Origin: Tateyamaria omphalii
GTDB lineage: Bacteria; Pseudomonadota; Alphaproteobacteria; Rhodobacterales; Rhodobacteraceae
Length of the DNA stretch: 64,000 nucleotides
Assembly (NCBI RefSeq): GCF_001969365.1
Contig: NZ_CP019312.1
Location: 3,626,001-3,690,000, forward strand
Direction of reading: 5' to 3'
A program made the position numbers and the translations under genes. The notes below the pieces were generated by a model. The model was not told the origin of the DNA. It did no database searches and saw only the letters and a list, made by a program, of their open reading frames with translations. This document shows positions 60,320 through 64,000 of the stretch, piece after piece (the stretch's first letter is position 1; every line of letters starts with the position of its first letter).

Positions 60320-61162
60320 CTAGCCCTCTGTCCCGAAGAGCCGCTCTATGGTTTCCATCACGTCGTCCATGAGGCCCGGAACCCTGGCCTCTGGTCCCGA
60401 AAACCGCAGGATCCAGCCGGAGCGGGTGACTTCGCGGCGGATTTGCAGGCCGCGGGCGAACTTGATCGACCGGCGGGGGGCCGTGGGCGTGCCGGGGGCG
60501 GTGTCGCCGTGTTGGGGGTTGAGCGCTTCGGTGATGACCGGTTCGAGTGCTGCCCATTGGCCCGCCAGCGTGTCGCTGCCCGAGGTGCGGAGGGTGTCGG
60601 AGAGGAGGTCTTCCCACCCGGCGCGCAAGGCCGAGGCCAGCCGTTCGATGCGCGCGGTGGAGAGCCTTTCGGGGGTGGCGAGGGCGCCGTCGAAGACCTG
60701 TACCACCAGGACGATGCTGCGCAGCCGCGCCTTTTTCTGACGCGAGAGCGGGCCGAACAGGGTGGCGATGGCGGCCTCTTCGCCCTCGAACAGGTCGGAG
60801 CGGATGCAATCGAGGATCAGCCGTCCTTTCTCCCACGGGCTGATCTGGGACCGGATTTCGTTTTCGGTGACCATCGCGGCCATCGCGTCGGGGATGTCGC
60901 GGGGGCTGCGGAGGAAGGCGGGGATCGTCTCGTGTTTCAGCGCGCGGGCTGCGGCCAGGCGGCGGAAGCCGGAGATCAGCCCGTAGCGGTGCCCGTCCTG
61001 TGGTTGGCTGAGTTGCCAGACCTCGATCGGTTGGCGCAGGCCGTTGAGGAGGATGGAGTGTTCCAGCTCCGCCTGCGCTTCGGCGTCCTGCGTGTCGCGG
61101 TCGCGGGGCAGGGCGTTTGCGTAGATTTCGCTGAGTGGGATGGTCTGGAGGGGGTCGGTCAT
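60320..61162 (-). CDS. ParB-like partition/nuclease-fold protein
   Basis: A 280-residue protein. The ParB/Srx N-terminal domain (1-115) holds SILLNGLRQPIEVW, GFRRLAAARAL and TENEIRSQISPWEKGR, which form the CTP-binding and clamp region. A central helical domain (about 120-190) and a C-terminal RepB-like part with FARGLQIRREVTRSGWILRF follow. ParB proteins slide on DNA for segregation; here no parA is adjacent, so this is an orphan chromosomal paralogue of RepB type. Its function may be regulatory. It lies directly upstream of the NACHT gene on the same strand. Confidence 0.82.
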   Translation of the reverse strand: MTDPLQTIPLSEIYANALPRDRDTQDAEAQAELEHSILLNGLRQPIEVWQLSQPQDGHRYGLISGFRRLAAARALKHETIPAFLRSPRDIPDAMAAMVTENEIRSQISPWEKGRLILDCIRSDLFEGEEAAIATLFGPLSRQKKARLRSIVLVVQVFDGALATPERLSTARIERLASALRAGWEDLLSDTLRTSGSDTLAGQWAALEPVITEALNPQHGDTAPGTPTAPRRSIKFARGLQIRREVTRSGWILRFSGPEARVPGLMDDVMETIERLFGTEG

Positions 61163-61225
61163 GGGGGCCTCATCTGCGGGTTGGCGTGCAGTATGGGGCC
61201 GGGGGGCGCGGTGTTGCGCAAAGCG

Positions 61226-61252
61226 AAGGGGCCCCGAACGGTGGGGCCCCTT
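61226..61252 (-). terminator. Hairpin terminator of the fasciclin gene
   Basis: A perfect 10-base stem AAGGGGCCCC/GGGGCCCCTT with a 7-base loop, 12 bases after the fasciclin stop on the minus strand. The A/T ends of the stem give a partial U tract (TTCGCTTT). Confidence 0.75.
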
Positions 61253-61264
61253 GCTGTGGTCGGT

Positions 61265-61753
61265 TTAGCTGTTGCCTTCGGGCAGGATCACCTGGTCGAT
61301 CACGTGGATCACGCCGTTCGAGGTTTCGATGTCGGCGGAGACGACGGTTGCCTGTTCGACCATGACGCCGTTGTCGAGGTCGATGGTGACGGCCTCACCC
61401 TGGACGGTGGTTGCTTCCATGTCGTCGGACAGGTCGGTCGACATCACTTTGCCCGGCACAACGTGGTAGGTCAGGATCGCCACGAGCTGGTCCTTGTTCT
61501 CGGGCAGCAGCAGGGTTTCGACCGTGCCTTCGGGCAGGGCGGCGAAGGCCTCATCCGTGGGTGCGAAGACGGTGAACGGGCCGTCGCCTTTCAGCGTGTC
61601 GACGAGGTCGGCGGCCTGCACGGCGGCGACCAGCGTTTCGAACGTGCCTGCGTCAACGGCGGTGTCGACGATGTCTTTTTTCATCGAACCTGCGATGGCT
61701 GCGGTGGCGAAGGCTGCGGTGGCGACTGTGGCCAGAAGTGTCTTACGGAACAT
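61265..61753 (-). CDS. Secreted fasciclin (FAS1) domain protein
   Basis: A 162-residue secreted protein: signal peptide to AIA near residue 21, then one FAS1 domain. Conserved FAS1 boxes H1 ([14 protein letters not shown]) and H2 ([12 protein letters not shown]) are present, with the YHV motif between. FAS1 domains mediate adhesion or bind small hydrophobic molecules. GGAG lies 9 bases before the ATG at 61753. It is a single gene, convergent to none and followed by a strong hairpin. Confidence 0.93.
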   Translation of the reverse strand: MFRKTLLATVATAAFATAAIAGSMKKDIVDTAVDAGTFETLVAAVQAADLVDTLKGDGPFTVFAPTDEAFAALPEGTVETLLLPENKDQLVAILTYHVVPGKVMSTDLSDDMEATTVQGEAVTIDLDNGVMVEQATVVSADIETSNGVIHVIDQVILPEGNS

Positions 61754-61999
61754 AGGTGTGTCTCCATTAAGGTTGCGATAACCGTCAGGCGGCATCGTGA
61801 AGCTAACGCGCGTGGGGGCTGCTTGGATCACGTGGAAATTTTTCCCACGGTGTCTTGAAATGGGGCGCGGGTTGCCTAAGCTGGGGCGGTTTGCGATTTC
61901 CACTCACGGTTTTGTTAAGTTTGGCAAAAAGCTGCCTGTCCTTGCGTCCGCCTGCGCGCCTTTGCAGAGTGGCCGCGACGTGCATGGGAGGGTGGCCGG

Positions 62000-63493
62000 T
62001 TGAGTTTTGCGATGTCCGTGCTTGAGGTGATGGTCCTTGGGTTTTTCTTTGTCATTGGCCTTGGCGTGGCCGTGGCGCTGGTGATGTTTGTCATCGACCG
62101 GGTGCAGACCCATGATGCCATTCGCCGGAACTATCCCGTCATCGGGCGGTTTCGGCATTTGTTTTCGCAGCTGGGCGAGTTCTTTCGTCAGTACTTCTTT
62201 GCCATGGACCGGGAGGAGCTGCCGTTCAACCGCGCACAGCGGGAGTGGATCAAGCGGTCGGGCGAGGGGGTCAGCAACACGGTGGCGTTCGGGTCCACGC
62301 GGAACCTGAGTGTCGTGGGGACGCCGATTTTTGTGAATGCGGCCTTTCCCCCACTGGCCGATCAGTTTGCCCGCACCGCGCCGATGGTGATTGGCGAGGG
62401 CGCGCGGGTGCCGTTTACGGCGCGGTCGTTCTTTAACATCTCGGGGATGAGTTATGGGGCGATTTCGAAGCCTGCGGTCCGGGCGTTGAGCCGGGGCGCG
62501 AAGGAGGCGGGTGTTTGGATGAACACCGGTGAAGGGGGCCTGAGCCCCTATCATCTGGAGGGCGGCTGCGACATTGTCTTTCAGATCGGGACGGCCAAGT
62601 TCGGGGTGCGCGACGAGGAGGGCAACCTGAGCGACGACAAGCTGCGCGAGGTGGCGACGCACAAGCAGGTGCGGATGTTCGAGATCAAGCTGGCGCAGGG
62701 GGCGAAGCCGGGCAAGGGCGGCATCCTGCCCGGCGAGAAGGTGACGGAGGAGATTGCCAAGATCCGTGGGCTGCGGGTCGGTCAGGACGGCATATCGCCC
62801 AACCGCCATGCGGAGGTGGATGATTGGGGCGACCTGCTGGATCTGATCTGCCACATTCGTGGCGTGACCGGCAAACCGGTGGGCATCAAGACCGTGGTGG
62901 GCGCGGAGGCCCCGATTGCGGACCTGTTTGCCACGATCAACGCGCGCGGTGCGGAATGCGCGCCGGACTTTATTACTGTCGACGGGGGCGAGGGCGGCAC
63001 GGGTGCCGCGCCCATGCCGCTGATCGACCTGGTGGGCATGTCCATCCGCGAGGCGCTGGTGTCGGTCGTGGACCTGCGGGATCAGGCGGGGTTGAAGGAT
63101 CGTATTCGCGTTGTCGCCTCCGGCAAGCTGGTGAACCCCGGCGATGTGGCCTGGGCGCTGGCGGCGGGGGCGGATTTTGTCACCACCGCGCGCGGCTTCA
63201 TGTTCAGCCTGGGCTGTATTCAGGCGCTCAAGTGCAACAAGAACACGTGCCCAACGGGCATCACCACACATGACAAGCGGTTCCAGAAGGGCCTTGTCGT
63301 GGCGGACAAGGAAAAGCGTGTCACCCGCTATGCCAGCGAGATCATCCACGAGGTCGAGACCATTGCCCATTCGGTCGGCGTGGCCGAGCCGCGGATGATG
63401 CGCCGCCGTCATGTGCGCATCGTGCAGGATGATGGTCGGTCGCGGCCGCTGAATGAAATCACCCCGAGTTACAGCCCGGTGACAAGGCCGTGA
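62000..63493 (+). CDS. FMN-binding glutamate synthase-like protein
   Basis: A 497-residue protein with an N-terminal membrane helix (about 5-30) and the synthase (GltB alpha-2) domain. The FMN loop TVDGGEGGTGAAP lies near 330. The 3Fe-4S cluster cysteines C-x5-C-x4-C are in the SLGCIQALKCNKNTCPTG segment near 412. The glutaminase domain is absent, so it should use free ammonia or act on another substrate. The start at TTG 62000 is supported by GGAGG 9 bases upstream; ATG at 62012 would lie 21 bases away. It precedes msrP by 72 bases. Confidence 0.88.
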   Translation: MSFAMSVLEVMVLGFFFVIGLGVAVALVMFVIDRVQTHDAIRRNYPVIGRFRHLFSQLGEFFRQYFFAMDREELPFNRAQREWIKRSGEGVSNTVAFGSTRNLSVVGTPIFVNAAFPPLADQFARTAPMVIGEGARVPFTARSFFNISGMSYGAISKPAVRALSRGAKEAGVWMNTGEGGLSPYHLEGGCDIVFQIGTAKFGVRDEEGNLSDDKLREVATHKQVRMFEIKLAQGAKPGKGGILPGEKVTEEIAKIRGLRVGQDGISPNRHAEVDDWGDLLDLICHIRGVTGKPVGIKTVVGAEAPIADLFATINARGAECAPDFITVDGGEGGTGAAPMPLIDLVGMSIREALVSVVDLRDQAGLKDRIRVVASGKLVNPGDVAWALAAGADFVTTARGFMFSLGCIQALKCNKNTCPTGITTHDKRFQKGLVVADKEKRVTRYASEIIHEVETIAHSVGVAEPRMMRRRHVRIVQDDGRSRPLNEITPSYSPVTRP

Positions 63494-63565
63494 GCGGGGT
63501 TCAATTTGGAACCCATTCGGAACCATCTATGTGACAAGGTGCTTGGAACCGCAGGAGACACATGA

Positions 63566-64000
63566 ATGGCCCATCGTTGGAAGAACACCCTGACGCGCGC
63601 AGACGCGACGCCGCTGGCGGCGTATATGAACCGTCGGCAGATCATGGCAGGGGCGATGGGCCTGGGCCTGATGGGCGCGGCGGGCATGGCGCGGGCGCAA
63701 GAGGCCGAGGAGCTGGTGCCGAGCGCCTGGGAAGACATCACACAATATAACAATTTCTATGAGTTCGGGACGGGCAAGGGTGATCCGGCACGCAATGCGC
63801 ATACCCTGACGACAGAGCCGTGGACCGTTGTCATCGACGGGTTGGTCGACAACCCCGGCGACTATTCCATGGAACAGATCATGGACGCCATGACGTTCGA
63901 GGAACGCATCTATCGTTTCCGCTGTGTCGAGGCGTGGTCGATGGTGATCCCGTGGAACGGATTTGAACTGGCGGACCTGCTGACCTTGGCCGGCGTGCAG
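63566..64000 (+). CDS. msrP: MsrP-type methionine sulfoxide reductase catalytic subunit (partial)
   Basis: The first 145 residues of a molybdopterin periplasmic reductase; the gene continues past the window end. Tat signal peptide with twin Arg in MNRRQIMAG (residues 21-29) and cleavage near ARAQ at 45. The mature part shows YNNFYEFGTGKGDP and the molybdenum-ligand Cys in RFRCVEAWSM near 119. It repairs oxidised periplasmic methionines and takes electrons from the MsrQ haem protein, whose gene should follow outside the window. AGGAGA lies 7 bases before the ATG at 63566; an ATG four bases earlier is out of frame. Confidence 0.93.
   Translation, partial: MAHRWKNTLTRADATPLAAYMNRRQIMAGAMGLGLMGAAGMARAQEAEELVPSAWEDITQYNNFYEFGTGKGDPARNAHTLTTEPWTVVIDGLVDNPGDYSMEQIMDAMTFEERIYRFRCVEAWSMVIPWNGFELADLLTLAGVQ

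Noticed and set aside
58061..60320. Attachment-site direct repeats or integrase around the NACHT island
   Set aside because: I compared both flanks by eye and found no convincing direct repeat, tRNA end or recombinase gene, so the mode of insertion is unknown.
1..64000. CRISPR arrays, rRNA genes and insertion-sequence transposases
   Set aside because: No regularly spaced repeats, rRNA segments or transposase-like frames were seen anywhere in the window.

Overview
The window looks like chromosomal DNA of a marine or soil alphaproteobacterium of the order Rhodobacterales (Roseobacter/Rhodobacter group). The evidence is the high G+C content, the dense ATGA-coupled operons, an RpoE/ChrR singlet-oxygen switch with its operon, a cyanide-insensitive-type CydAB, a membrane urate oxidase (PuuD), an SbtA-like permease under LysR control, a family of intergenic elements ending in CCAGA(G/A)AAG, and the general gene content. 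Genus and species cannot be told from the sequence alone. All functional calls rest on motifs and remembered family features; no database search was run.

Layout: 52-3001 (minus) is a thiamine/pyrimidine-precursor-type ABC importer, interrupted by a small AT-rich membrane gene. 3197-6062 has a class III aminotransferase, a secreted NTF2-like protein and a divergent LysR. 6297-10039 has cytochrome bd oxidase (cydAB) and puuD. 10106-14417 is a coupled mutL-rmuC-adenylate cyclase operon. 14472-20497 is the sigma-E/ChrR pair and a divergent five-gene operon (flavin amine oxidase, DUF1365, MFS, DUF3833, SDR), each with a sigma-E-like promoter in or beside the short region between them. 20724-24592 has a small DUF3775 gene behind a perfect FNR box, a saccharopine dehydrogenase/GST/phosphatase operon and an AbrB-type membrane protein. 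24742-28809 has a formate dehydrogenase alpha subunit and an M20 amidohydrolase. 28794-31630 (minus) has a WGR protein and a two-component pair. 31817-42312 is a large branched-chain-type ABC transporter cluster with two acyl-CoA ligases and several small or secreted proteins, probably an uptake-and-activation system for a carboxylic acid governed by the adjacent two-component pair. 42309-50138 is a mixed accessory stretch (DUF1428, orphan iron-type permease, YHYH, DUF2267, aggregation-factor-like protein, YghU-type GST, LysR/SbtA). 50437-54945 is housekeeping: rpmJ, tRNA-Val(GAC), N-formylglutamate amidohydrolase, dinB, a Nudix hydrolase and pyrF. 55390-58005 is clpB behind a heat-shock-type promoter.

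58198-60153 is a clearly AT-rich single-gene insertion encoding a NACHT-module STAND NTPase, a bacterial NLR-like protein of the kind linked to phage defence. It is the best candidate in the window for an unusual system. The right end holds a ParB-like protein, a fasciclin protein, an FMN-binding glutamate-synthase-like protein and the start of a Tat-exported MsrP, which runs off the window.

The most instructive regulatory reading is the RpoE start. A TGATCC-N18-TAGAC promoter lies inside the longest reading frame, so the sigma factor must begin further downstream (about 182 residues) than the longest frame suggests. A matching divergent promoter (ACATCC-N18-TAAAC) precedes the amine oxidase operon.
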